DNA of 64,000 nucleotides from Spirosoma sp. GTDB lineage: Bacteria; Bacteroidota; Bacteroidia; Cytophagales; Spirosomataceae. How positions within the stretch are numbered: position 1 is the stretch's first letter; each line of letters starts with the position of its first letter. Below, piece by piece: positions 9,947-20,634 of this stretch. The DNA is taken from positions 434,001-498,000 of the forward strand of contig NZ_JAPLET010000015.1 of assembly GCF_026391055.1 (NCBI RefSeq), given 5' to 3'. Made by a program: the position numbers and the translations under genes. A model generated the notes under the pieces. That model did not search any database. It saw only the letters and a list, made by a program, of their open reading frames with translations, and had not been told where the DNA came from.

Positions 9947-11119
9947 ATGCTTCTCCAACGATTTCTACAGTATTGGACCCTGCCTCGTTTATTGCGATTG
10001 TACATAGGTCTTTTCTGTTTTGCCGCCGTTAATCAATGTCTGTTTCTGCATCAGTACAACAATTACCTGATGTTTGCACGGCCTTTTCACAACCTTCTGC
10101 TGGATAAAAGTATATACGGCCTGCACCCGGATCTGTACGACGATAATTATAAATACAGCCCCACCTTCGCCTGGTTGATGGGTCCGTTCTATTACATGCC
10201 CGACTGGCTGGGAACGGTTCTCTGGAACTTGCTGAATACCGTAGTGCTACTGCTGGGCGTGTGGCTGTACCTTTCCAATGAAAAAGACCCGGCCCGGCAA
10301 CGGCGGGTTGCGCTGCTCATTATTGTTCTGGAGGCACTTATTACGGCACAAAACCTACAGAGCAATAACCTCATCGTGGGATCTATGCTGCTTGGGCTAT
10401 ATTTTCTGCGGAACGAGCGGGTTTGGCAGGCTGCTTTTTTCTTTGTGCTGTGCGGCTTCATCAAATTTTACGGCATGGCAGCTGCGGGCTTCTTTTTGTT
10501 TTACCCCAAAAAGCCCCAGTTTATTCTAGCCATGATCGGCTGGATCGTGCTGCTGGGAATTGCGCCCGCAACCATCATTCCCTTTGATCATCTCATGGCC
10601 GAGTACCAGGAGTGGTTTCGGGTTATTGTGGTCAGTAAATTAGGCTTGCAGGTATCGACTATGGGTATTGCCGAGTCGTGGTTCGGTATGGCTAAAACGG
10701 ACGCCAACTACCGGATTATCGAGATGATTGGTGCTACGCTGTTTCTGTTGCCGTTTCTGCGGTTCAGTCTTTGGACGAACGGCCTGTTTCAACGGCGGAT
10801 GATTGCCTATTTCTTTCTCTTTATCATTGTGTTTAATAAAATGGCGGAGTCACCAACGTACGTGATGGCAGTAACGGGCGTGGCACTCTGGTGGCTTACG
10901 CTCTCCGACCCGACCCGGCTTGATAAAATTTTACTTGCTCTTGTAATCATCTTCACGTCTCTGTCGCCAACGGATATTTTTCCACAGGTAGTGCAGAAAC
11001 AGTTTTTTCAGCCCTACAATATCAAAGCCGTGGGTTGTCTATTGGTGTGGGCGCGGTTGCAGTACCAACTCTGGACTCAGCCTAAAGAAGAAGATCTGCA
11101 ATTACTGACTGCTCACTGA
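9947..11119 (+). CDS. DUF2029/GT87-like multi-TM glycosyltransferase
   Basis: Multi-TM; YGLHPDLYDDNYKYSPTFAWLMGPFYYMPDWLGTVLWNLLN is GT87-like; ORF track starts at an upstream TTG (9938). Confidence 0.8.
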   Translation: MLLQRFLQYWTLPRLLRLYIGLFCFAAVNQCLFLHQYNNYLMFARPFHNLLLDKSIYGLHPDLYDDNYKYSPTFAWLMGPFYYMPDWLGTVLWNLLNTVVLLLGVWLYLSNEKDPARQRRVALLIIVLEALITAQNLQSNNLIVGSMLLGLYFLRNERVWQAAFFFVLCGFIKFYGMAAAGFFLFYPKKPQFILAMIGWIVLLGIAPATIIPFDHLMAEYQEWFRVIVVSKLGLQVSTMGIAESWFGMAKTDANYRIIEMIGATLFLLPFLRFSLWTNGLFQRRMIAYFFLFIIVFNKMAESPTYVMAVTGVALWWLTLSDPTRLDKILLALVIIFTSLSPTDIFPQVVQKQFFQPYNIKAVGCLLVWARLQYQLWTQPKEEDLQLLTAH

Positions 11120-11270
11120 CGCTCAGACAGCCTAGCAGTCCATCAATCAATGGGTTCAGCCGGTATGTGCGTTGGAGGCTGGTTTGCGGGCAATACCACA
11201 TAAATGACGTAGAACCAGCTTTTTTTGTAACATTGCCCAGCCGTTTACGATTAATAAATCAAACGATTGA

Positions 11271-13319
11271 GTGATGAGTCTACCTAATTCTCTTGCTGGA
11301 CAGCCAGACTTTGGCCAATCCCGCGTTGTTATCGAACGTGTAAGCCCCGAACTAGACGGTGGGCTATTTCCTATAAAAGCCATTCCTGGCGATGTGATCG
11401 CGGTTGAAGCTGACATTTTCGCGGATGGGCACGATTACCTGACGGCCCTTCTGCTGTATAAGCACGTCGACGATACCACCTGGACGGAACTGGCAATGGC
11501 TCCTTCCTGGAATGATCGCTGGGGGGCTTCGTTTATTGTTGAGAAACAGGGACGTTACCTATACACCTTTGAAGGGTGGGTTAATCATCCGGCTTCGTGG
11601 CAGCACGAAGTACACCTGAAAGTAGCCGACGGGCAGCGAATTACAAGCGAATTGCTGGCCGGAGCCAAATACATCGATGGCATGATTGAGCGGGCGGGTG
11701 GCCTGCCAGCAACCCTTCCGGCAAAAGGAAAAGGGAAAAAACAAGCCGGGCCGGTCGAAGAGTCGGCCGATGTGCGGGCCCTGCGCGAACTGGCCGCCCT
11801 GTTTCGCGATGAGAGCCGGTACGACGAAGCCGTGTCCGTTGCCGAAAGCGATCAGTTTACATTTTACGCAAACCGCTATCCCGAGCGCCAGTACCCAACA
11901 CGCTACGCCCACGAACTCGGTGTTGAAGTTGATCGGGCGCGGGCGGGTTTCAGCACCTGGTATTGCCTGTTTCCACGGTCTGCTTCCCGCGATCTGGCCG
12001 GTGGTGTGCCCCTTCATGGCACGTTCAGGGATGTAGAGGCCCTGCTGCCGCGCATCTCGAACATGGGTTTCGATGTGCTGTACCTGCCGCCTATTCACCC
12101 CATAGGAACGGCGCACCGCAAGGGTAAAAATAACTCTGTTATCTGCCAGCCCGGCGAGCCGGGCGTTCCCTACGGTATTGGCGCTGAAGAAGGCGGTCAC
12201 GATGCCATTCACGCCGAACTGGGCACGGTCGACGACTTCAAACACCTGATTGCTATCGCCAAAAATTACGGCATGGAAGTCGCTATGGACCTCGCCATTC
12301 AATGTTCGCCCGACCATCCGTGGGCGAAAGAACACCCCGAATGGTTTAAGAAACGACCTGATGGCACCATTCAGTACGCCGAAAATCCGCCCAAAAAATA
12401 CCAGGATATTTACCCCGTTTACTTTGAGACGGAAGACTGGCAAAACCTCTGGGAAGAGTTAAAGCGTGTGTTGCTGGTGTGGTGTTCGTGGGGTGTGCGC
12501 ATCATTCGGGTCGATAATCCGCACACGAAGCCATTCGTTTTCTGGGAATGGATTATCGCTGAGGTCAAGAAGGAGTTTCCGGATATGATTTTCCTGTCGG
12601 AAGCGTTTACGAAGCCGCGAGTCATGCAGGAGTTAGCCAAACGTGGGTTTGCACATTCATACACCTACTACACTTGGCGGAATACCAAAGCTGAGCTGGA
12701 GGAGTACATGACCGAACTAACGCAGGGCGAAATGAAGCATTATTTTCGTCCCAACTTCTGGCCAACAACGCACGACATTAACCCGTACAGCTTACAGTCG
12801 GGCCACGAGCCCCAGTTTCTGATTCGCTATTTTATGGCGGCTACGCTGTCGAGCAACTACGGTATTTATGGGCCGTCGTTTGAGTTGATGGAGCACATTC
12901 CGTTCCCGAACAAAGAAGAATACCTGAACTCCGAAAAGTACGAGATACGCCACTGGGACTGGGATAAGACAAACAAGCTAACGTATCTGATCACGCTCGT
13001 TAACCGTATCCGTCGCGAAAACGCGGCCCTGCAAACCACCAACAACATCACGTTCTGCTCCGTCAATGACGACGCTATTATGGCGTATCTGAAAGTGTCG
13101 GGTACAAATCGGCTACTGATTGTGGTCAACACCGATGCGTACCAACGTCGGGCGGGCATGGTACAGGTGCCTATCTGGCAACTGGGTATCGGGCCTGATC
13201 AGTCGTACAAAGTTCGTGATCTGCTCACCGAGGCTTACTACACCTGGAAGGGCGAATCCAACTACGTAGAACTCGATCCCTACGTACTGCCCATGCACCT
13301 ATTTAAGATTGAGGTGTAG
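11271..13319 (+). CDS. glgE: Alpha-1,4-glucan:maltose-1-phosphate maltosyltransferase (GlgE, GH13)
   Basis: FDVLYLPPIHPIGTAHRKGKNN, VRIIRVDNPHTKPFVFWEWII, ending PYVLPMHLFKIEV. Confidence 0.93.
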   Translation: MMSLPNSLAGQPDFGQSRVVIERVSPELDGGLFPIKAIPGDVIAVEADIFADGHDYLTALLLYKHVDDTTWTELAMAPSWNDRWGASFIVEKQGRYLYTFEGWVNHPASWQHEVHLKVADGQRITSELLAGAKYIDGMIERAGGLPATLPAKGKGKKQAGPVEESADVRALRELAALFRDESRYDEAVSVAESDQFTFYANRYPERQYPTRYAHELGVEVDRARAGFSTWYCLFPRSASRDLAGGVPLHGTFRDVEALLPRISNMGFDVLYLPPIHPIGTAHRKGKNNSVICQPGEPGVPYGIGAEEGGHDAIHAELGTVDDFKHLIAIAKNYGMEVAMDLAIQCSPDHPWAKEHPEWFKKRPDGTIQYAENPPKKYQDIYPVYFETEDWQNLWEELKRVLLVWCSWGVRIIRVDNPHTKPFVFWEWIIAEVKKEFPDMIFLSEAFTKPRVMQELAKRGFAHSYTYYTWRNTKAELEEYMTELTQGEMKHYFRPNFWPTTHDINPYSLQSGHEPQFLIRYFMAATLSSNYGIYGPSFELMEHIPFPNKEEYLNSEKYEIRHWDWDKTNKLTYLITLVNRIRRENAALQTTNNITFCSVNDDAIMAYLKVSGTNRLLIVVNTDAYQRRAGMVQVPIWQLGIGPDQSYKVRDLLTEAYYTWKGESNYVELDPYVLPMHLFKIEV

Positions 13320-13393
13320 TTTTGTAGTCATGAAAGTTTTGTAGTCAGATAAGTGGCTGACGCGTCATAGGCTTGCGCCACTAACTTACCTGA

Positions 13394-14263
13394 CTACAAA
13401 ACTTCCAACGTGTTCTCGTACGAAAAAGTCGTTTCGTTGAGGTCTGTAGTACCCGTTACAGGGGCGGCATCGTCGGGGTCGGGAGTACAGGCTAGGGGGA
13501 TATGCCCTTCGGTGGCTAACATGCCGGAGGTGGGGTCGAGGCCAATCCAGCCAGCACCAGGTATGAATACCTCAGCCCAGGCGTGCAAGGCCAGTGAGTT
13601 TTCTTTCGATGGGTCGTTCTGTTGGGTTTCTGTCGTAAAGACCTGTGCCAGATAGCCCGAAACGAAGCGGGCAGCCAGCCCAACATGCCGGAGCGCCTGC
13701 ACGAGCAGCCAACCCGAATCGCGGCAGGAGCCAATAGCCAGCTCAAGCGTTTCGTCGGGCGTTTGTACGCCGGGCTCCATGCGAGTGGTATAGGCAATAT
13801 CCTGAACTACTTTTTGATTAAGCTTTATCAGAAAATCGATCGTTCCCTGAGGGCTGCGGTCAATGCTCTGTAGCCACTGGCTAAACTGAGGGCCGGGTTC
13901 ATTAACATCCAGGTATGGCAAAAGCCCCTTTTTGAGCTGTGCATCATAGCTAAACGGAAACGACTGGGCATAGGTATCCAGGAAAAAGTCGAATGGGTTT
14001 ACTGGTTCCAGCCGGGCAATGATGTCGACATCAACCGACATCATGGACATCGACTCCCAAAAATCCACGCGGGCGACAAAATTTCCGAAAGGGTCCTGCT
14101 GCCAGTGAATAACATGATTAGCGGGTTGGATCGTCAGTGTATACGATTCGATGATGGCCGGGCTATGGGCCACGGGCCGGAGCCGAATCAGGTGGGGCGA
14201 CAGAAAAACGACCCGGTCATAATCATATTGGGTATGGTGGTGAATGGCGACACGGACAGACAT
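13394..14263 (-). CDS. Transglutaminase-like family protein
   Basis: GSCRDSGWLLVQALRHVGLAARFVSGYL ... LHAWAEVFIPGAGWIGLDPTSG. Confidence 0.92.
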   Translation of the reverse strand: MSVRVAIHHHTQYDYDRVVFLSPHLIRLRPVAHSPAIIESYTLTIQPANHVIHWQQDPFGNFVARVDFWESMSMMSVDVDIIARLEPVNPFDFFLDTYAQSFPFSYDAQLKKGLLPYLDVNEPGPQFSQWLQSIDRSPQGTIDFLIKLNQKVVQDIAYTTRMEPGVQTPDETLELAIGSCRDSGWLLVQALRHVGLAARFVSGYLAQVFTTETQQNDPSKENSLALHAWAEVFIPGAGWIGLDPTSGMLATEGHIPLACTPDPDDAAPVTGTTDLNETTFSYENTLEVL

Positions 14264-14292
14264 GGCTGATGATGAGGTGAATGCTTGCTACG

Positions 14293-15198
14293 CTATACTT
14301 TCTCGAAGACCAATCGGTAGTGCTCCATCGTTTCCCGCTGGAAGCACACCCGGTTCGGGCTTTTTCGGAACACGGCAATCAAATCCTGAAAGGGTTTGTT
14401 GGTCAATAATTTTGGTAGCAGCGAAGCATACAGCGCGTATTTGGTCAGGTTAAAGGCCCTGAATCGTTTACGCCACTGACCAATGGTTTCGATGTAGTCG
14501 AGCCGACCACTGCTTTGAGAAATGAGTTTAAACAGCGGTTGGGCATTCCGAATCACCTGCTCCGGTCCGTACGGAAGCCACGACCCCGGAAACTGGGCAA
14601 TCATCAGCGCCAGCATGTACGAATCCGAATCCTTGGGAGCGTCGAGGCTGATTTCTTCGTAAGGGATCATGTTTTTCCCGAACACCATCGTCTGCATGTA
14701 AAACCGGCCCCCTACGGGTAGGAGTTCGTATAGGTTTTTGAAGAAGTCGGCGTATACTTTATCCTGATCACCGGCCAGATACTGCTCAATGGAACAGAAA
14801 TGTTCCATTCCGCCAATGCAGCTAACCGCATCGAAGGTGCCGTAATCGGCGGGGGTAATTTGTCGACAATCTTTAATATCGACATCTAATCCGTTGGCCC
14901 GGCAGGCTTCGGCCTGGCCTTTGGAGAGCGTAACACCTTTACCGATCGCCCCCCGTTTTTTGGTAGCATAAGTTAGGTACGGTCCCCAGCCGCAACCCAT
15001 ATCCAGCACTTTGGAGCCGGGTTTCACATTAAGGCTATCCGCAATGAATTTGTGCTTCTGTTCCTGCGCCTGTTCAAGCGTCAGGGAGAAATCACCATTA
15101 TACATGGCACCGCTGTAGTCGCCGGTCTCGCCCATACTCAGGCGGAAAACTTTGTCAATCGTTGTGTACGTGAAGTCAAGATCCTGCTGCGATGCCAT
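14293..15198 (-). CDS. SAM-dependent methyltransferase, cyclopropane-fatty-acyl-phospholipid synthase-like
   Basis: KVLDMGCGWGPYLTYATKKRG; GGMEHF; MxNGDFSLTLEQAQEQK N-terminus. Confidence 0.85.
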   Translation of the reverse strand: MASQQDLDFTYTTIDKVFRLSMGETGDYSGAMYNGDFSLTLEQAQEQKHKFIADSLNVKPGSKVLDMGCGWGPYLTYATKKRGAIGKGVTLSKGQAEACRANGLDVDIKDCRQITPADYGTFDAVSCIGGMEHFCSIEQYLAGDQDKVYADFFKNLYELLPVGGRFYMQTMVFGKNMIPYEEISLDAPKDSDSYMLALMIAQFPGSWLPYGPEQVIRNAQPLFKLISQSSGRLDYIETIGQWRKRFRAFNLTKYALYASLLPKLLTNKPFQDLIAVFRKSPNRVCFQRETMEHYRLVFEKV

Positions 15199-15248
15199 GA
15201 TAGGAAGAGTTAAGGGAAGTTACGTACGTATTGTTGAACCGGCACCTT

Positions 15249-16397
15249 CTACAGAAAGGGCACCGGTTCCTGTTGTGTTACCGCCACAGGCTGAGCGACC
15301 AACGGCCTGACGGGCTCGGTACGGCCTAATGTCCGTAACAGCCTGAAGTGCGACAAAAGCGCTGAGCCGAAGGTGCGGTTTTCGAGGTAAGGCAAGCCAA
15401 ACTCGTGGGCGGTATCCTTTACAATTTTAGAAATAGCCGGGTAGTGTATGTGACAGACTTTCGGGAATAAATGGTGTTCGATCTGCCGGTTCAGGCCACC
15501 GCAGAAGAACGCAGCAGCTGCCGAATCGGGCGCAAAATTCGCCGTCGTACGCATCTGGTGAACGGCCCATGCCTCCTGTATGTCACCCCGCTCGTCGGGC
15601 ATGGGGAAATCGGTCCCTTCTACCGCGTGCGCCAGTTGGAAAACAAGCCCCAATACCAGGCCTTCGGCAATGTGCATCATGATGAAGCCCACGGCCAGCT
15701 GCCACCAGGTCAGGTCAAGAACAAGAACGGGTAAAATCAGAAAGAAGAAATAATAAATGATCTTGGACGCAAACAGCTTCACATACTCCTGCCGGGGATG
15801 CGACGAATTATCGTGATGCCCGATCTGATTCTTGAAGAACTTTACGAAGTCTTTGCGAAATACCCACGACAGCGAAGCCAGTGCATACAGCGGAAAGGTA
15901 TACCACTGCTGAAACCGGTGCCAGGGTTTAAGATCCTCCTGGGGGTCCAGCCGTACCAGTCCCGGAGCCAGTTCGATGTCTTCGTCGTGACCCGGTATGT
16001 TGGTGTACGTATGGTGAACGATGTTGTGCGTAATTTTCCAGATATAGGGGTTGGCACCCAGCAAGTAAAAACTGTTGCCCATGAGCCGGTTCACCCAGCC
16101 GCGCGACGAAAACGACCCGTGCAGACCATCGTGCGAGACATTGAAGCCAATAAAGGCGGCAAACATGCCCAGCACAATTGCCATGCCGAACATGGTCCAT
16201 AACCCAAACTGGTTCGACAGGATAAGGCCGTAAAGGGTTGCGTAACCGATCAGGAAAAAGCTGGCTTTCCGCCACATAGCCGCATTGGCATTGGACGAAA
16301 CACCGTTTTCGATAAAATAAGCGTCGACTCGTTTGCGGACTGTTGAAAAGAATTGTGAGCGGGTTCTGTCTTTGAATTTTAATGAAGCTGACATCAA
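15249..16397 (-). CDS. Fatty acid desaturase (acyl-CoA/acyl-lipid type)
   Basis: His boxes HDGLHGSFS, HNIVHHTYTN, NRQIEHHLFP; multi-TM. Confidence 0.93.
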   Translation of the reverse strand: MMSASLKFKDRTRSQFFSTVRKRVDAYFIENGVSSNANAAMWRKASFFLIGYATLYGLILSNQFGLWTMFGMAIVLGMFAAFIGFNVSHDGLHGSFSSRGWVNRLMGNSFYLLGANPYIWKITHNIVHHTYTNIPGHDEDIELAPGLVRLDPQEDLKPWHRFQQWYTFPLYALASLSWVFRKDFVKFFKNQIGHHDNSSHPRQEYVKLFASKIIYYFFFLILPVLVLDLTWWQLAVGFIMMHIAEGLVLGLVFQLAHAVEGTDFPMPDERGDIQEAWAVHQMRTTANFAPDSAAAAFFCGGLNRQIEHHLFPKVCHIHYPAISKIVKDTAHEFGLPYLENRTFGSALLSHFRLLRTLGRTEPVRPLVAQPVAVTQQEPVPFL

Positions 16398-16401
16398 TGA
16401 A

Positions 16402-16734
16402 TTAGTTAAGGGTTTGGCCGATCTCCTGTATCTGCCGTAAAATGGGCAGGGTTAATCGACCTCGTTCGGTGAGTCTGTATTCTACACGCGGTGGAATTTC
16501 GGCATAGGCTTCCCGACTCAGGATGCCCAGGGCAACCAGCGCTTTTAATTCACTGGCCAATATTTTCTGGCTGATTTCCGGCATTCTGTCGCTTAACTGA
16601 CTATACCGAAGGGTTTCCTCGCCCAGGGTCAGGATAATATACAAACGCCATTTGCCGGATATGATAGCCAGCGAGTTGGTAATTGACAGTAGATCAGGCT
16701 TAAACGCCAACTCGGTTCGGGTACTTCCTGTCAT
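16402..16734 (-). CDS. HxlR-family winged-helix transcriptional regulator
   Basis: ISGKWRLYIILTLGEETLRYSQLSDRMPEISQKILASELKALVALGIL. Confidence 0.92.
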   Translation of the reverse strand: MTGSTRTELAFKPDLLSITNSLAIISGKWRLYIILTLGEETLRYSQLSDRMPEISQKILASELKALVALGILSREAYAEIPPRVEYRLTERGRLTLPILRQIQEIGQTLN

Positions 16735-17191
16735 TAGTGGTTAACAATTAGTTGAACCGAAACAAGGGATAACCCAGGTTGAGGCTGCCATGTAATGAGT
16801 TCTATTCTGACTACCCGGATCGATCGGCTAAACCTCGTCTCAACGGGTGAATAAATACTATAAAATGCGGATGAACTCAGATTTACCTTAAAAATGTTGA
16901 ATAGATTTTTCTGAAAAGAGTGATGAGCACAGAAACCAGAACGAAGAGTATGTTACTTGAAGAGAGCGTTTGCTGAGTAGAAAGGCACTGAAAAGAAAAA
17001 CAAGGATAAGAAGAAATCAGCAAACTATTGGCAAACGTACGTTACGAGACTATTAAATAAGCCAAAAAGTAGAAAATTGGAAACTTGCTTTCGTATAGGT
17101 AACTGTATTACGTCTGAGTAAGTTTCTTACTTATTTGAAATGATACATAATCATCCATAATTAAACTTTTTCAGGTGCTTAAATAAACAGC

Positions 17192-17229
17192 AAAGGCGAT
17201 GTAATCATTAAAAGAACTACATCGCCTTT
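17192..17229 (-). terminator. Intrinsic terminator-like hairpin
   Basis: AAAGGCGATGTA ... TACATCGCCTTT perfect 12-bp arms downstream of the 17293 gene. Confidence 0.55.
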
Positions 17230-17292
17230 TATGGGTATAGATACGTATTCGGGAAGGGTCCGGACTTCTCTGAGCCGGATATACTGGTAAAA

Positions 17293-18579
17293 TTATTTTG
17301 CCCGGATGGCGATTACGGGGTCAAGACGGGCGGCCGAGAACGCCGGAACGATACCCGAAATGATTCCGATGGCGCTCGAAACGCCCAGGCCAAGAGCAAT
17401 GTTACTCGCCGAAAGAACCAGCTCCAGGCTACCTAAACTCATGAACGATAGCAAGTACACAAGAAAGATACCGGTCAGCCCACCAACGAGACTCAGCAGA
17501 ACGGCCTCAAAGAGAAATTGAAACAGAATAACGTAGTTCTTGGCCCCCAGCGATTTCTGGATACCGATAATATTGGTGCGCTCTTTTACGCTGACGAACA
17601 TAATGTTGGCAATTCCGAAACCACCAATCAGAATAGAAAAACCGCCGATTACCCATCCCGCTACTGTCAGAACCGAAAAAATTCCCCCAATTGCCTGAGC
17701 AGCCGCTTCGGGCCGATTGATGGCAAAATTGTCGTCCTGTACGGGTCGCAAACCGCGTCGTGTACGTAAGAGCCCCCGAATTTCGCTCTCCAGTTCGAGA
17801 AGTCCCTCATCGGTGTCGTACCCTTTGACGGTGATGGTGAGGTTAGGGTTGATGGAGTTGAACATCTTGGCAAAGGCACCATAAGGAATCAGACATTTGA
17901 TATCGGGGTTGCCGCCTACGTTGAGCAGGCTTTCACCCTTCTTGCGTTGTACACCGATGACCGTAAAATTAAGGCCGCTGATCTTGAAGGTTTTGCCAAC
18001 GGGGTCTTCGCCGGGGAACAGGTTTTCGGCTACGTCGGAGCCAATGATCGCTACGTTGCGGGATACATCAATTTCCTGCTGTGTAAAATAACGGCCGTTC
18101 TCAATCGGCACATCTGAGATTATGTTATAATCCAGCGTTGTTCCCTGAATCAGGGATGACATACTGTTATTCTCCCGCTTAACCGTGACGCGCCCTCTGA
18201 AACTCATAGCCACAACGGCCTTAGCATTTTCCAGTCGTTCACTCAGGAATTTATATTCAGAATACTTCGGCTCAGGCCGCTGAAAGAATTTCCACCATTG
18301 ATACTCTCCGCCAAAAGACCAGGGCATCTTCTGCACGTAAACGACTTTATCGCCAATGAACGACAGGCTGGTACGGATGCTTCCTTCCAGCGAATCGACC
18401 AACGTGAAAACGGCGATGATTGCAAAAATACCAATGGTCACGCCCAGCAGCGAAAGCAGCGTACGCAGCAGATTCGACCGCAGTGCCTGCCATGCGAACC
18501 GAAAACTTTCAAAAGTCTGACGAAGGAACTTCACCTGATTTAAAGAGCGAAAGAGTGAAAGAGTGAACGGCCATTTCAC
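17293..18579 (-). CDS. ABC transporter permease, MacB-type (single MacB_PCD + FtsX)
   Basis: LLGVTIGIFAIIAVFTLVDSLEGSI; GIQKSLGAKNYVILFQFLFEAVLLSLVGG; true start may be GTG near 18534 because the first residues fall in a dispersed repeat. Confidence 0.92.
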   Translation of the reverse strand: MKWPFTLSLFRSLNQVKFLRQTFESFRFAWQALRSNLLRTLLSLLGVTIGIFAIIAVFTLVDSLEGSIRTSLSFIGDKVVYVQKMPWSFGGEYQWWKFFQRPEPKYSEYKFLSERLENAKAVVAMSFRGRVTVKRENNSMSSLIQGTTLDYNIISDVPIENGRYFTQQEIDVSRNVAIIGSDVAENLFPGEDPVGKTFKISGLNFTVIGVQRKKGESLLNVGGNPDIKCLIPYGAFAKMFNSINPNLTITVKGYDTDEGLLELESEIRGLLRTRRGLRPVQDDNFAINRPEAAAQAIGGIFSVLTVAGWVIGGFSILIGGFGIANIMFVSVKERTNIIGIQKSLGAKNYVILFQFLFEAVLLSLVGGLTGIFLVYLLSFMSLGSLELVLSASNIALGLGVSSAIGIISGIVPAFSAARLDPVIAIRAK

Positions 18580-18686
18580 CGAACGGATGTTTTGCCATTC
18601 TAACTCCAGCTATGAAAGTACGATAATGACGCTGCTTCCCCAAACCATTTTGGACAAGTATAAGCTTCGGGCGGATAAGTGGTGGA

Positions 18687-18717
18687 TTTGGGTATCGTCG
18701 GGATAACGTTATTTTTG
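18687..18717 (+). promoter_or_regulatory. Bacteroidota-type housekeeping promoter upstream of GGT
   Basis: TTTG (18687-18690) - 19 nt - TATTTTTG (18710-18717), fits TTTG-N19-21-TAnnTTTG; ATG at 18752. Confidence 0.6.
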
Positions 18718-18751
18718 TAAATCAACACGATGCAACCGCAATAGAATCTCC

Positions 18752-20560
18752 ATGAATATACGTCTCGTTCCTTATTACTACCTGCTCGGATTTACCCTGG
18801 TGGTCGCTTCCTGCAAGACACAGTCGACCACAACCACAACCGCCGATACGAAAGTTAAGCAAAGCCAGGGTGTGTACCAATACCGCGATGAGGACCCAAC
18901 GGTAAAGCCGTTTTTCTCGGATCGGGTGGGTGTAATCGGGCGCAATGGCATGGTGGCATCGGCTCACCCGGAGGCTTCGCAGGTGGGACTGGCTATTTTG
19001 AAGGGGGGGGGTAATGCGGTTGATGCGGCCGTAGCCGTGCAGTTTGCGCTGGCGGTGGTGTATCCCGGTGCGGGAAATATTGGCGGGGGCGGCTTTATGG
19101 TGTATCGGGACAAGGCCGGGAAAGCCTACTCGCTCGATTACCGGGAAAAAGCCCCCGGACGGGCTACCCAGAATATGTACCTCGACTCGCTGGGCAATGT
19201 ACGGCCGGGCTTGAGCATCAGCGGGCATCTGGCCAGTGGCGTACCCGGTTCGGTTGACGGGATGGTCGAAGCCCATAAGCGGTTTGGAAAGTTAACCTGG
19301 GCGCAGGTGTTACAGCCTGCCATCGACCTCGCCAGCAAAGGCTTTCCGCTTACGGAACGGGATGCCCTCGGGCTCAACCGGATTAAAACGGACCTGAACA
19401 CGATTAATCCCGGCAAAGCGTATTTTCTAAAAAGTACCGCGCCAACCGATACTATATCTTGGCATAAGGGCGATTTGCTGATACAGGCCGATCTGGCCAA
19501 AACCCTCCAGCGCATTCAGGCGCAGGGGCGGGCGGGCTTTTACGAGGGCGAAACGGCTCGTCTGCTAGCCGAAGAAATGATAAGCGGCAAAGGCCTGATC
19601 ACCGAAGAGGACCTGAAAAACTACCACTCCATCTGGCGCGATCCGATCCTGGCGGCCTACAAAAACTACAACGTTATTACCATGCCGCCTACCTCAAGTG
19701 GTGGCATCGCCCTGGTGCAGATGATGCGCTTTACGGAGCCCTACCCGCTGCGTAAATGGGGATGGAATCGGGACAGCACCGTGCAGGTCATGATCGAAGC
19801 CGAACGACGGGTCTATGCCGACCGGGCCAAGTTTCTGGGTGACCCCGATTTTGTGAAAGTTCCCGCTACACAACTGATGAGCCCTGAGTACCTGCGCACC
19901 CGCTGGACGGACTTCTCCTGGGCCAAAGCAACCGATAGCCGGGCGGTGCGTGGCGGTACCATTCCAGGTTACGAGAGTCTGGAAACCACTCACTTTTCGG
20001 TGGTCGACAAAGAAGGCAATGCCGTGAGTATTACCACCACGCTCAACGGTGGCTACGGTAGCCGGGTCGTGATTGGTGGTGCCGGCTTCTTCATGAATAA
20101 CGAAATGGACGATTTCAGCATAAAGCCGGGGTCGCCAAACATGTACGGACTGATTGGCAACCAGGCAAATGCCATTGCGCCCCATAAGCGTATGCTTTCA
20201 TCCATGACTCCCACCATTCTGGAGAAAGACGGCAAATTGTTCATGGTGGTAGGCACGCCCGGTGGGTCAACGATCATGACATCGGTATACCAGACGATTC
20301 TGAACGTTATTGAGCACGGCATGACCATGCAGCAGTCGGTCAATGCGCTGAAGTTTCACCACCAGTGGCTGCCCGACAAAACGATTTTCGAAAATGGGGC
20401 TTTTTCCAGCACTACTATCGAAGCGTTGAAAAGTCGTGGCTATAGTCTGGAACAACTCAGCAACACCCTTGGCCGTATGGACTGCGTGCTGGTGCGCCCC
20501 GACGGCTCCTACGAAGGCGCATCTGATCCCAGAGCGGATAATACGGCACGAGGCTACTGA
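18752..20560 (+). CDS. ggt: Gamma-glutamyltransferase (lipoprotein)
   Basis: GGNAVDAAVAVQFALAVVYPGAGNIGGGGFMVYRD; catalytic TTHFSVVDKEGNAVSITTTLN; VASCK lipobox. Confidence 0.94.
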   Translation: MNIRLVPYYYLLGFTLVVASCKTQSTTTTTADTKVKQSQGVYQYRDEDPTVKPFFSDRVGVIGRNGMVASAHPEASQVGLAILKGGGNAVDAAVAVQFALAVVYPGAGNIGGGGFMVYRDKAGKAYSLDYREKAPGRATQNMYLDSLGNVRPGLSISGHLASGVPGSVDGMVEAHKRFGKLTWAQVLQPAIDLASKGFPLTERDALGLNRIKTDLNTINPGKAYFLKSTAPTDTISWHKGDLLIQADLAKTLQRIQAQGRAGFYEGETARLLAEEMISGKGLITEEDLKNYHSIWRDPILAAYKNYNVITMPPTSSGGIALVQMMRFTEPYPLRKWGWNRDSTVQVMIEAERRVYADRAKFLGDPDFVKVPATQLMSPEYLRTRWTDFSWAKATDSRAVRGGTIPGYESLETTHFSVVDKEGNAVSITTTLNGGYGSRVVIGGAGFFMNNEMDDFSIKPGSPNMYGLIGNQANAIAPHKRMLSSMTPTILEKDGKLFMVVGTPGGSTIMTSVYQTILNVIEHGMTMQQSVNALKFHHQWLPDKTIFENGAFSSTTIEALKSRGYSLEQLSNTLGRMDCVLVRPDGSYEGASDPRADNTARGY

Positions 20561-20634
20561 TTATTGCCGGAGACACGTTTCGCTAAACGTGCGTTAAGGG
20601 ATTTCCTCAACTGTCACTGGTGGATGACCAATAT

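Noticed and set aside
11559-12443. 294-aa minus-strand ORF inside glgE
   Set aside because: Antisense to a strongly recognisable GH13 enzyme; no independent coding signature
16735-17292. 560-bp AT-rich intergenic region as a possible small RNA gene
   Set aside because: Only a terminator-like hairpin is visible; no supported promoter-terminator unit or conserved RNA fold by eye
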